Source: Acanthaster planci | Taxonomy: Eukaryota; Echinodermata; Asteroidea; Valvatida; Acanthasteridae | Length of the DNA: 24,584 nucleotides | Assembly (NCBI RefSeq): GCF_001949145.1 | Contig: NW_019091442.1 | Location: 466,562 to 491,145, forward strand | Direction of reading: 5' to 3' | Shown: one piece after another, positions 15,733 to 24,584 of the stretch | Numbering within the stretch: the stretch's first letter is position 1 | Layout: each line of letters opens with the position of its first letter | The notes under the pieces: generated by a model | What the model was told of the DNA's origin: nothing | Seen by the model: only the letters and a program-made list of their open reading frames with translations | The model's database searches: none | Position numbers and translations under genes: made by a program

Positions 15733-16056
15733 GAAACACTATCTTATCTATTGAAAACTGCGTACTCGTGCAAGGCGCTCTCGTGTAACTAAGCAAACGC
15801 TTATCGAGGTATGATAGCAACTGTGTCTTTAGGATGGAGAATTTTTATGTTCACGTGAATTTAAAGAACTCTGTATACCAGATTTTATTCCAATTTAACT
15901 CGTTCCTAGTTGGTACTCGCCAGGGGTGGGACCCACAAAAAAAGGATCCTTTGTTGGAACAACATGAGAGTGATTAGTGATTAGGGAAATCTATTTCAGT
16001 TCCCTCCCTCCCCAAAGAGTGTAAAACAATGCGGGAGCAAAAACTTTCATCCTCAA

Positions 16057-16161
16057 GGTAAGGCCATGTAGGGCCAAGGCTTTGACTCTCGAGGTGAAGG
16101 CCAAAGCCTTGACCTTAAGTTCAAAGGCCAAGTGAAACTTAACAATCAAGGCCAAAGCCTT
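16057..16161. repeat. Degenerate repeats of palindromic AAGGCCAAAGCCTT
   Basis: AGGCCAAAGCCTT occurs at about 16098 and 16149, with related AAGGCCATG, GGGCCAAGGC and AAAGGCCAAG between. The unit is nearly palindromic. Similar CAAGCCTTA/AAGCCTTGAG words recur at 16690-16815. Confidence 0.55.
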
Positions 16162-17589
16162 CTGATATAAAGTTCCTAACAATTAAAATGGCACATCATA
16201 ACGAATCGAGGAAGAAAAATTCATCTTTAGGCCTACTTGCAAAGTATTCAATGTATGACTGTTCACGTCTTCAAGATACCATTCAAATATAACGTAAAGA
16301 ATAGTTTGCTTCCATATTGATGACCATTAATCTAGACCGAGCATAACAACAGGGGAATAAAAGAACAGCTGTTTTAAACTGGTGTTAACTGGTTGTTACT
16401 GAACACGGAATTGTATTATTATATATGACATGAATTTCATTATTCTGGGCGTGTAGAAATTCAAACATTAAGTAAAACACGTCCATGGGAGAAGTCATCT
16501 TGATTCTCTCCCTGGCTGCATAAGTGGAAGCAGCAAAATGTAGGCTACCACAGCCTGTCGTCGTAACGAAATGAAATTAAAGTGAAAGTGTACGAATTGG
16601 GTGTTTTCTTACTCCGTATGTTATAACATGATTCAAACAGGTACTGCACACAGCCGATAGCTGGCCCCTACTTGTGTGGAATATTAAAAAAAATGTGTAA
16701 GCCTTGAGAGCAAGACCCTAAAAATACAGCGGTATTGATCTCTCAAGACTAAGGTTTTTGCCCTCAAGCCTTTAGGCTATAACGGCAAGGGCCCTACAAT
16801 CAAGCCTTACGGCAACCGTACCCGAGACTGTACATCAGGGCACTACATCGCCGGTCTAAAAAAGCTCAAATGTACTGCTGAACCCATCGGGAAGGCCATG
16901 ATAGGCTACATGAAAACAATCCAAGTTTATTGCCCCCCTCCAAAAAAAAGAAGAAAACGGGAGTTTTTCCCTGAAAAATTCGGTCTAGAACCGTTAGGCG
17001 TCGGAGCCTCGTATTACTAATCTGTGCCGAGGATTTGGGAATGGGGCTTTCCCGGCTGAGGCATAATTTGACGGGAAGATTGCTGACCTGCATGCACGTC
17101 ACGGTCGGGGGCGCTGTTCATGGTGCAGATGTCACGGTTGGACAAAAGTACATGTAGTTGTATACAGCTTACTCAGCCTCTGGTATTCCGATGTAATAAA
17201 GCTAATTTATTCTAATCAGACATTTTTAAGGGTATTTCAGCTCTGTTGTCTCAAAGGGCGATTATTTTCTTCCCTATTGTTGAGGCTTTCATTCCTACTT
17301 CTTCACCCGAGTCCGATGTGCATACGTGTACATCTAGACCAAGTTGCAGGGAACGTTTCAAACCCAACACGTATGACCAGCATGACAAGTAATCTGACAC
17401 ATACCTTATACCTCTTAATTTTGACGAGGGACATGTTGCAATGTTTAGAACTTGCATGAGGCATGTTCACCATTTGTGTACACGACAACCGTTTGGAGCA
17501 GAATGGTCCAGTTATATGTATGTTGCCCTGTACATGTACTTGTACTGCCTTTGTCAACACTGCGGTTGCGATCAATGTGCAACCCACTT
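16162..17589. other. Intergenic, no gene supported
   Basis: Several short open frames exist (for example 17303-17587, minus) but none is recognisable or has matching splice sites. TACATGTA motifs reappear from 17147. Confidence 0.35.
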
Positions 17590-17705
17590 TAGTACAACCT
17601 CACTTTTTATATACAGCAGTAAAAACACCATAAATTGCTATTTTAAATAGTGAAATGTATGGCTTCAAATTCTTTGAGTTTTTAGGGGGGGTTGCAGTTA
17701 TAAAA

Positions 17706-17857
17706 CAAGGTCCTTGGGACTTTGGAAATGACTTTGTTATACCTTGCATTACAAGTAATGGAAAACCAAGAAAAACAAAGACTCGGGACCTAAAATTACA
17801 AACATGACATTACATTAACAATGCTCTTGTTATCAGTGTTTGAGGGTACACAGTTTG
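17706..17857. repeat. Diverged interspersed repeat, copy 1
   Basis: This shares with 18213-18395, in the same order: CAAGGTCCTTGGGA, AATGGAAAA, AAGAA.AACAAAGACT, GGGAC, AAACATGA, TCAGTG and TGTACC-like ends. The nearby AGTACAACCTCAC and ACAGTAGAACA words resemble the ends of pogo/Tigger-type MITEs that carry AGTAGAACCTCGTTATAAC; the class is inferred. Confidence 0.55.
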
Positions 17858-18212
17858 GTTGTAAAACAAGGCACATGGATTAATTTGGCAAGCAGGAGTA
17901 GGGCAGATAACACACTCACACAACCAAACCGAAAGTGACTTTGCATCCTGAAAAAAAAAATCACATGCACCTCAAATTAATTAGAATGTTTGCCATATAC
18001 TGGAGAGATATATCATTCCATAAATGACTGATACCTACCAGATTACTGTTTAACCAATGTAAAAGAAAATAAATGAATAGAGTGAGGTGTTCAACTGTGG
18101 AAAGTGAAGTTTACAGTCCCGGAATAAATAAACAAGCGTTGGGGTGGAAATGATATGAACATGTACAATGAGTTTAATTCCTTGACTCATTAAAGTAATG
18201 GCCACACCTACA

Positions 18213-18395
18213 TACAGTAGAACATTGTTTTTACAAGGTCCTTGGGATTTCACAAATTCCCTTATTTAATAGTTACCTTGTTTTATCAGGAATGGAAAAT
18301 TAAGAAGAACAAAGACTTGGGACAAAAAATTGTCCTTGTTATAAACATGAAATTATATCATCAGTGCTGTTCTTATCTGTGTTCAACTGTACCTT
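18213..18395. repeat. Diverged interspersed repeat, copy 2
   Basis: This is the direct-orientation partner of 17706-17857, starting at ACAGTAGAACATTG. Like copy 1 it has no coding capacity. Confidence 0.55.
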
Positions 18396-19697
18396 TAACT
18401 ATTAAAATAACACAAAAATATATACCCTGTTAAATGGTTAATGCCGATGAAAACTGACATGTTGTTGCTCAAAAGACAGTTTCAGTTTCATGTCTACAGT
18501 GTCCTAGAAAGGACTTGCAATAACTGAGAAGCACTAGATTCAAAGAGGTCTCTCCTCAACACCACAGCGGACTTTCTAAATACATGTAGACTGTCCAGAA
18601 GTTGGTCATTCAAAAGCGGTTGGAAGTCTCCCAAATAGAAATGCGTTGTTATTCTCAGAAGTCCACAGGTGACAAAAATTCCCCCTGTTGTTGTAATCCA
18701 TTAGGTGCATCACAGGGGAGGCTCCAAGTCCAAGTAACTGACCTAATCCTCAGGTCCCATGATCTGACTTCAAGGATATCATCATAAGTGATACATGTAC
18801 ATGATTACATGTCTATCTGAAAAAAAGTTGCTTATTAAATCACACTGTGTCGTTATTTCATGTGACATACTACAAGCCAGGTGCATTTCATATCAAAACA
18901 TTAACCACTCTTTGCCGGAGAGTGTATAAATGTGTTGTTTGAGAATGGTTCTTGCAAATGCTGTAAGCAGTACGCCACATTATGTCTTAGGTCATTAAAA
19001 GTATGCACACACAGAGGCTAGTCCTTGGAAGTTGAGCAGGTATGAAACCCCCCTCGTGCAGCTAAGGGTGACAGGTGGCCATTGTAGCAAATATTGCGCC
19101 ACAACATTGTCTTGGAGCTTTAAAAAAAGTAACGATGCAGTAAGAAACATCGCGCACATCTTGAACAAATGAACACCAAGGGCTGGCACTTGAAAAGAGC
19201 AAAGTTCAACTTTGTACAGGACTATGGTTGTGTTTTCTTGTTTTGAAAAAGTAGGCATATTCTACTGAAATTAATACCGTGCCTAGGTCAAGTTCATTTT
19301 GTGGAATAATACCATCGGCAAGTGGTTCAGGTGTATACACGTGGGTTTCTTGAAAGATACCCAATCAAATAGTGACATAACTAATCAATTTTTTGTGAGC
19401 AGCTTATGTATTCCTTTACCTTTCCTACCCGCTATGTATGAGTGGCAAGATACAACATGTATTTCTTCAACTTTAACTTTCCTAGATACTTCAGAACCCA
19501 CCATAAGCTCTGAAGTAATTAAACGTAGCTACAGTCACTGTCAATGAGGCTTGATGCTCCTTGAAAGTTGCAGAACAAGGAATGAGCCACTTGTTCAGTG
19601 CATGGTGGAGGTTTTGGAAGATTGAGGAAGGTTGCTGCCCCAAAGCGCCGGGGGGGGGCCAAGTTAGTGAATATTATTTTAGCACCTAGCATGCCCT
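18396..19697. other. 3' flank/3' UTR region of B4GALT7, no other feature supported
   Basis: The B4GALT7 3' UTR must lie at the right end of this stretch (minus strand). No AATAAA on the minus strand was found in 18800-19697, so the cleavage site cannot be placed. Confidence 0.35.
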
Positions 19698-19853
19698 CTA
19701 GGCAATGTCACACCAAGGTGTAACCTCTGCATCACAGTCAATCTTCACATGTAACAAAGTTGCTTTGGCACCATTAATACTGAGTTCCTGCTGGCTGCGC
19801 ACACTGTACTGGACATTGTGCAAACCTGTCTGCCTGTCTCGTTTAAAAGACTC
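19698..19853 (-). CDS. B4GALT7: B4GALT7 terminal exon with stop codon
   Basis: The acceptor is TTTGATTCAG|GAG, phase 0. There are 51 codons, then TAG at 19700-19698. It reads [16 protein letters not shown] early and ends in [13 protein letters not shown]. The FK.DR.xGL..V.Y and TPWC patterns match the family C-terminus, with the stop at the expected distance. Confidence 0.93.
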   Translation of the reverse strand, partial: ESFKRDRQTGLHNVQYSVRSQQELSINGAKATLLHVKIDCDAEVTPWCDIA

Positions 19854-22185
19854 CTGAATCAAAACGAGAAAAGAAAAGGAAAACAAAAAGCACTTCAAAA
19901 AAATAACCCAATAAAAAAATAAGGTTAAATGGTGCATGGTTAGGTGAAACATAAAACAAAGCTGTTCTTGGTGTATTTTTTTAAATGCATTCTATTTTCT
20001 TAAATATTAAATATTAGAACTGAATTAGAGGAAGCCCAAATTGGTGCTCAAGCCAAAGGGAAGAAAAACGTCCAAAAGAACAAACCTTTTTAGGGTTAAA
20101 GAAATCGTGCTCAGCATCCAACAAGACTCTTTCTTTTTTGTTATACTTACCAGGAGTCAAGTAAGGTTGTGATTCTAAATTAATTTGTCTAACGTTTAGT
20201 CCACAGTTAACTGGATTCAAGGCAAACAAAATTAGAAATATGAAGCAAACACTTAAATTGTCCATGATGACTACCTCACTGTGCTGAATCATTTATGTCC
20301 CATCCACACCATGGGATTTTATTCTTCTCCTTTCTTTACACAAATACATGAAGATCTGCACTGAGAGTTTGTTTTTGTCTTTTAAACTATCACAACAAAT
20401 TAACACTCTGCATGCAACACCACAGATGCCATGCATGTGGCATTCACACTGTTTCATGTTTCATTAAACAAATTCTAAATTAGTTGCCCTGAATGCCAAT
20501 TAAAGTAATTAAAGTTTTTTGCAGCCTAGAACAACTCAAAGGTTGTTAATCTTTTCTGCTATGCTGCTCAGCCAAGATTTAAGCCAACTGCATACTACCT
20601 GAAATCCAAGTGTTACCTGGACATTTTTGACAGAAACTGCATCATGTGAATCCACATTTCTCAGGTTGCTTATAATGAAGAGGATCTCAGTTCAATGTGC
20701 TGGTGAGTATTTCAAATCAGTTTTTTCAGAGTCAATAAACACTACAATAAAATTGTTGTTTTTAGATGGCTAGGTTTTGCTTGAGCCGCATGATGACTAC
20801 TCAATGATCTCCTTTTCCAAGAACTATTTATTGGACAAGGGAAACACTGTATTTCCCTTTCCTTACTGTAACAAACCAGACAAACTAAAACACAAATTGT
20901 ATAAGGTTTATCCCCATGGCCAACTGTACTTTTAAAGAGTCTGCTGTTTGACCAAAGTCACAGAATGATTTCTATTGTTCCATGCTACTCACCCTGTGTT
21001 GATCACCTATCCTTTTCATGTCTCTTTTTCTCCTTTTCTTGTCGTGTATGTGAAAAAAGGTTTTCCTGCCAGTGGTTATGCCCTGGGGCCTGAAAATCTG
21101 AAGAGAAATTAGGCAGTCAATAAAAGCAGAACATAACTGGATAAAGCCCACACACTGCAAATTGGAGTCCAGACAAAAAGACTGCTTTCTTATAACTGAT
21201 GCATAGAATTTGCTCAAACCACCCAAGATAAACCACTGATGAAAAATCCCACAGTCAATTAAATCTCCCTTTATTTCTCGCTGCCTTCGTTAACGCGATC
21301 TTACACCATTTTTGCCCCCCAACATTTCCTACGTACTCTATTACAACAAGCCTACAGAAAACCAGCCATGTGACAGTGCCCCTCAATCCAATTAAAACAG
21401 TTGGACTGAAAGAATAGAATAATCTTCAATCCCAGTGGAGTTAGCTGAGACCTGATTAATGAAAGTACAAGCTCAAATTTGCTCTTAGCTCCGTCAGTGT
21501 GAATGTACATGTGCATGGACACAAAATGAAATGAGGTAATTCCAGACGAAAACCCAAATAAGTCAAGCTGTTACCAGCCTCATTATTATTTGTCAGATAA
21601 AAAAGAAGTTTCTGAAAAAACACGAACAAGTAAGCTCCAAATTGTTGCCACCCTCGTTCTTGGGTAAACTACTTTTGATTGATGAATCACTAAAAATAAT
21701 GAGGTCAAAAACTATGTGACCTTACTCAACAGGTTTATAAATTCTGTCAGATTTATACCAATGATAGCAAGATTTAATGAGTTTACTAAAATGCCATTCA
21801 ACAGGTTCCATTACAACATCATGCAATGCATCATTTGGTGTTGCATTCGAGTCCATCACAAGTCCTTTCACAAGTCCAGTCACAAGGCCAGTCTCAAGTC
21901 CTTTCACAAGACCAGTCTTAAGCATAAGGGTGAACAATGACAAAAGAATGCTTTTGTCACAGCTCATTTGAATAGCTTGTGAATTGACTTAAGACTGAAT
22001 AACTTGTGATGGACTTGCCGGGATTTGCAAGGACTTGTGATGGTTTGGAATACAACACTGACATCATTTAGATATATGTAAAACTTGACATTACTACTAA
22101 CCTTCATTTGTGCTTCTTGTATCCTCATATAGAACTCGTCATCCTCCCTACCCCATCCCCAGAATCGATTGGATAATCCATTCAA
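19698..22185 (-). CDS. B4GALT7: Beta-1,4-galactosyltransferase 7 (xylosylprotein galactosyltransferase I), 3' exons
   Basis: Three phase-0 exons join as 22185-22102, 21097-20993 and 19853-19698 to give the last 114 residues and the stop. The enzyme transfers galactose from UDP-Gal to the xylose of proteoglycan core proteins, the second step of the glycosaminoglycan linker, in the Golgi as a type II membrane protein. The family (GT7) motif [10 protein letters not shown], the downstream HIH metal site in the [12 protein letters not shown] context, RKRD and the terminal DCD...TPWC are all present. In the human enzyme these regions bind Mn2+ and the substrates. The N-terminal membrane anchor, stem and DVD-containing exons are not in the window and must lie beyond position 24584. 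Confidence 0.93.
19854..20992 (-). other. B4GALT7 last intron
   Basis: This is 1139 bp with canonical GT/AG ends. It contains the candidate signal-peptide exon at 20151-20265; otherwise no feature is supported. Confidence 0.7.
20151..20265 (-). CDS. Candidate nested exon encoding a signal peptide, unrecognised
   Basis: The ATG at 20265 opens 38 codons plus 1 nt ending at a near-ideal donor, CTCCTG|GTAAGTAT. The product starts [20 protein letters not shown], with a hydrophobic core and a plausible signal-peptidase site near residue 20, followed by a polar segment. An upstream in-frame ATG (20292) extends it by nine residues. Read through the donor, the frame continues to a stop (92 codons from 20292) and passes KYNKKER, a dibasic pair. 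It cannot be a B4GALT7 cassette exon, since the neighbouring exons join in phase 0 and conserved sequence is continuous without it. It may be a nested secreted-protein exon or chance. Confidence 0.25.
20993..21097 (-). CDS. B4GALT7: B4GALT7 exon with HxH metal-binding motif
   Basis: The acceptor is TTCTCTTCAG|ATT and the donor CACAGG|GTGAGT, both phase 0, giving 35 codons. It carries [19 protein letters not shown], then a Lys/Arg-rich stretch containing RKRDMKRI, both typical of B4GALT7. The His-x-His pair is the expected Mn2+ ligand site. Confidence 0.93.
21098..22101 (-). other. B4GALT7 intron between the WGWGRED and HxH exons
   Basis: This is 1004 bp with canonical ends. It contains the 12-bp minisatellite at 21856-21915 and its inverted relatives at 21968-22040. 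Confidence 0.7.
21856..21915. repeat. 12-bp minisatellite, five units (TCACAAGTCCTT type)
   Basis: Five tandem units follow TC(A/T)CAAG(T/G/A)CC(T/A)(T/G), alternating between CCTT and CCAG ends. Because the unit is 12 bp, frames through it stay open on both strands and mimic repeat proteins; it is intronic and not coding. Confidence 0.8.
22102..22185 (-). CDS. B4GALT7: B4GALT7 exon with WGWGREDDE catalytic motif
   Basis: The acceptor is CATGTACCAG|TTG and the donor ATGAAG|GTTAGT, both phase 0, giving 28 codons. It carries [18 protein letters not shown], which corresponds to the acceptor/donor-binding loop of B4GALT7. The Trp and the Glu-Asp-Asp residues that are functionally important in this family are intact. 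Confidence 0.93.
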
Positions 22186-22795
22186 CTGGTACATGTAAGA
22201 GGTTGGAAAAGGGACAAGGCAAACATGTTATTTCATTTTTGAAGGACACAATTTTCTATTAATGGAAAAATCACCAAGGAAGATATAATTTAACCCACAT
22301 TTTGCCTCTGACCAATAGTGTAATGTCAGCATCTCCACTATAGGACTGATGCCTATCTTTTTATGTGACGACACATTAGAAAAATGATGTTACCCAATCC
22401 TAATGACAGGGATTGCTACTGGTTTGAATGTAGAGGCAAATCTTCAAAATGGCATTTAAATGGCTAGCAGCAGTGGTACAAAGGCCAGGTTCAACCTTGT
22501 CCCCATTACGCTCCCCCTCTACTTGAATTCACCCTGGGTTGCAACCTTCTTCCTGAACATGCTGAATCCTGATTCAATACAGCAACAGCAAGAAAATGTC
22601 ATATCTCTTGCATCTGGTGTTTAATTCCAATGTGCATTACGCCTTTTCACATTTCCTGTGAATTAGTATAAGTACGTCCACTTTCCTTTAAACAATCCCC
22701 TCTCCTCCATTTTGATTATAAAAAATGTAGTACATGTACCTCATATTGGTTAGATGAGATTTGGGCATTTCTGTAAAGCAACAATTAACAGGCAT

Positions 22796-22930
22796 AGGTT
22801 TGATTTCACAAGACACAAAGACGTGTCTTAGGAAGGGTCATGTCTCTGATCTTGCAACTCGTCCTAGGATCAATCACAATAAACTTAAGATGCATTCAAT
22901 ACATCCTAACTTCCTTAGCAACCTATCTTG
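22796..22930. repeat. Interspersed inverted repeat, left member
   Basis: Its reverse complement contains GACGAGTTGCAAGATCAGA and, further on, TCTTGTGAAATC. These correspond to GATGAGTTGCAAGATAAGA and TTTTGTGAAATC in 23850-23985. Identity is patchy, so this is a diverged pair of one repeat family in opposite orientation. It also contains a short self-hairpin (AGACAC...GTGTCT). Confidence 0.4.
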
Positions 22931-23468
22931 AAGTAAGATGGATCTGACTACCAGAGGGTCATCTTTTCTCATTAATGTGTGCAATAATCGTAATGAAATG
23001 ATAGACAAGTGTCACGAATTAACAATTGCCAACAGCTACAGAGACAGATTTGGATAGCTTTCTTATGTTTGGTTTGTTCTTATAAAACACCTACTTCTCT
23101 TTTTAAAACAGAATGATGAAATTAATTGGGGGCATGAAACCTCCTTTGCTGTTAAACAGTCACATCCAGTCAGACATTTCTTCCATTTCTCCCTCTACAG
23201 TACATAGACATAATGTCATTGACTGATCTTGACTGCTACCGGAAGGACAAATTGGTGCAGATTGCATCTTTGCATAGTTAGTTAATGACTTAATTTTTAT
23301 GCCCAAAAGTTAGTGTTCCCTATTCTTCCAACAACTGTTTCATCAAGCGGTATAAGGAAACATGAAACAGCCATCACAGTATGTCTTAACCTTACGTGTC
23401 ACCGGAGGGGAGGACGAATCAGCTCCCTCAACATTCTTTCCGGTATTACCATAGTGCGTGTCTTTCAG

Positions 23469-23593
23469 GAGCTGAGCCTTCAGGAGTTTTTAGAGTAACT
23501 CTTTGCGGTTATTTTGACACCAGTTACAGTATGAGAAAAATCAACAACACTGTTATTGTGCAGTGCCCATTTTTCCGAGACAGTTCAGTCAAG
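23469..23593 (+). CDS. Candidate internal exon, plus strand, unrecognised
   Basis: The acceptor GTGTCTTTCAG|GA and the strong donor GTCAAG|GTAAGT enclose 2 nt plus 41 open codons, including FRVTLCGYFDTSYSMRKINN. Both splice sites look good and the frame is open throughout, but the protein is not recognised. It lies antisense within the probable B4GALT7 upstream intron. Chance occurrence is a real possibility. Confidence 0.2.
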
Positions 23594-23849
23594 GTAAGTA
23601 CTTTTTCCACTGTTGTGTTCAATGCATGCAGGCTAGAGCACATGTAGCCTTGAACTTCAAATGATAGTGACAACAAAACTACATGTCTGATTGAGTTCAA
23701 ACTTTACATTTGCGATGATAGAGTGTCGTTACATGCATGCCAATTTTCGCTCAGTATCGAGCGTGGCACAGCTAAGTTCTTTGGGGGAATGCTGAATCCC
23801 AGCTGAGAGATCAGCCGAATTAACCTGGTTCTTTGAGGTATGATGTATC

Positions 23850-23985
23850 TTTCTTAAGGTGGGTTTAGTGAAATTTGATCTCAGAACATGTCTTAGCTAC
23901 AATCAATCTTAGAGTAGGGACACATCTTACCAGTCCTCAGATGAGTTGCAAGATAAGATGAGTTTTGTGAAATCTGCCCCAGTAG
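23850..23985. repeat. Interspersed inverted repeat, right member
   Basis: This is the partner of 22796-22930 (see there), about 0.9 kb apart. An open frame running from it (23946-24182, plus) begins in repeat sequence and is not treated as a gene. Confidence 0.4.
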
Positions 23986-24498
23986 TTATAAACAAGATTT
24001 ACCAGTATACGACAGGACCGATGATTTCAAGTACATTAGTCTACATTTTGTCTGAGCATTTCTGTGATTGGTTGGACAAACGTGGTAAGTGGTCAGAAAA
24101 TATCCGATGTCTTACTGCAATTTCACACTTGGCATGCATATCCCAGATTTTTGGATATGCAAATGATCCAAACACAGGATGAAGGCAGGTACATGTAGCA
24201 GGGGAGTGCACTGCACACACCATGGGGACGAGGTTGAGGCCAGTTTAGTTATCAACTGCACAAGATTTCCACAATTTTTTTTCACTTTCGCTAACATCAC
24301 AGAGAAACCGCTAACATCACAGAGGATACCAAGAATGGTCAACACAAAATTGAAGAAACCTTCTTGGAAAGAGTACATTTAAATTCCTGAAACTTGTGAC
24401 ACCACCTCATTTACAGTGTTTCAATATTTTAAGTGATGTGGAGCCATCTTTAAATACAGGCATTTCACAATCGTGCCCCTCCAAGAGTTTGCAACGCA

Positions 24499-24584
24499 TT
24501 GGCCGATCACAATGCACGAATTCTGTCGACCAAATGCGCGATCGGAAAGGGTTGACAGATTTTGCACATTGTGATTGGCTAATG
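24499..24584. repeat. Inverted repeat at the right edge
   Basis: CATTGGCCGATCACAATGCA at the left is matched by the reverse complement of the window's last bases (CATTAGCCAATCACAATGTG). GAATTCTGTC on the left faces GACAGATTTT on the right. Arms are about 32 bp around a centre of about 24 bp. It may continue past the window end. Confidence 0.65.

Larger units (their letters stand above)
22186..24584 (-). other. Upstream B4GALT7 intron, partial
   Basis: This is more than 2.4 kb with no recognisable upstream B4GALT7 exon; the DVD motif exon was looked for on the minus strand and not found. It holds the inverted repeats at 22796-22930/23850-23985 and 24499-24584, and a weak plus-strand exon candidate. 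Confidence 0.5.

Noticed and set aside
17303-17587. 94-codon minus-strand open frame
   Set aside because: No recognised family, no splice support, and lies in repeat-like intergenic DNA.
21716-21971. Repetitive reading frames on both strands (Leu-Val-Lys-Gly and Ser-His-Lys repeats)
   Set aside because: They are produced by the 12-bp minisatellite, a multiple of three, within a B4GALT7 intron.
23946-24182. 78-codon plus-strand open frame with a donor-like GTAAGTGG
   Set aside because: Its start lies in an interspersed repeat (partner at 22796-22930) and no homology is recognised.
1-24584. CRISPR arrays, tRNA or rRNA genes, operons, bacterial promoters or terminators
   Set aside because: None seen. 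The spliced exons and repeat content show animal nuclear DNA, where bacterial-type features are not expected, and no cloverleaf or rRNA-like block was recognised.

Overview
The window is animal nuclear DNA. It is AT-rich, has no prokaryote-like gene packing, and its coding blocks are short exons bounded by GT/AG splice sites whose reading phases match from one exon to the next. The palindrome TACATGTA and its variants are scattered across most of it, and small inverted-repeat transposons (MITE-like) are common. The exon style, transposon density and protein families fit a marine invertebrate, most likely a deuterostome such as an echinoderm, hemichordate or amphioxus. The species cannot be fixed from sequence alone.

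Two minus-strand genes are well supported. The first (10751 down to 276, continuing off the left edge) has eight phase-consistent exons coding for 515 residues. It encodes an HMG20-like HMG-box protein: an N-terminal exon, a long Ser/Thr/Asp-rich exon, a basic GGWPKGKKRKK segment leading into one HMG box that is split over three exons, and then a U1/JAZ-type C2H2 zinc finger. The second (22185 down to 19698, with its 5' part beyond the right edge) is the C-terminal part of beta-1,4-galactosyltransferase 7 (B4GALT7). That enzyme adds the first galactose of the glycosaminoglycan linker in the Golgi. The [10 protein letters not shown] motif, the HxH metal motif and the TPWC tail are all present.

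Layout. 1-10751: HMG-box/zinc-finger gene, whose introns hold at least three short inverted-repeat elements (3656-3915, 4714-4872, 6153-6562). 9490-10280, inside its first intron: a very long imperfect hairpin. Its right arm carries an unrecognised 77-codon exon-like ORF and its left arm a decayed inverted copy. 10302-10418: an inverted repeat that places the same AAAATGGCC start-codon context on both strands. About 10.85-17.15 kb: a CpG-richer interval with no TACATGTA, built largely of dispersed and nested repeats, with one candidate plus-strand first exon (14490-14627). 17.1-19.7 kb: intergenic, with a degenerate direct repeat pair. 19698-22185: B4GALT7 3' exons, with a possible signal-peptide exon nested in the last intron and a 12-bp minisatellite in the intron before it. 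22.2-24.6 kb: the long upstream B4GALT7 intron or flank, with inverted repeats and one weak plus-strand exon candidate.

The two recognised genes have no obvious functional link; one is nuclear and chromatin-associated, the other a Golgi enzyme. The best leads for something undescribed are the HMG-box plus U1-type finger combination, the inverted exon duplication at 9.5-10.3 kb, and the three small exon-like ORFs of unknown identity.
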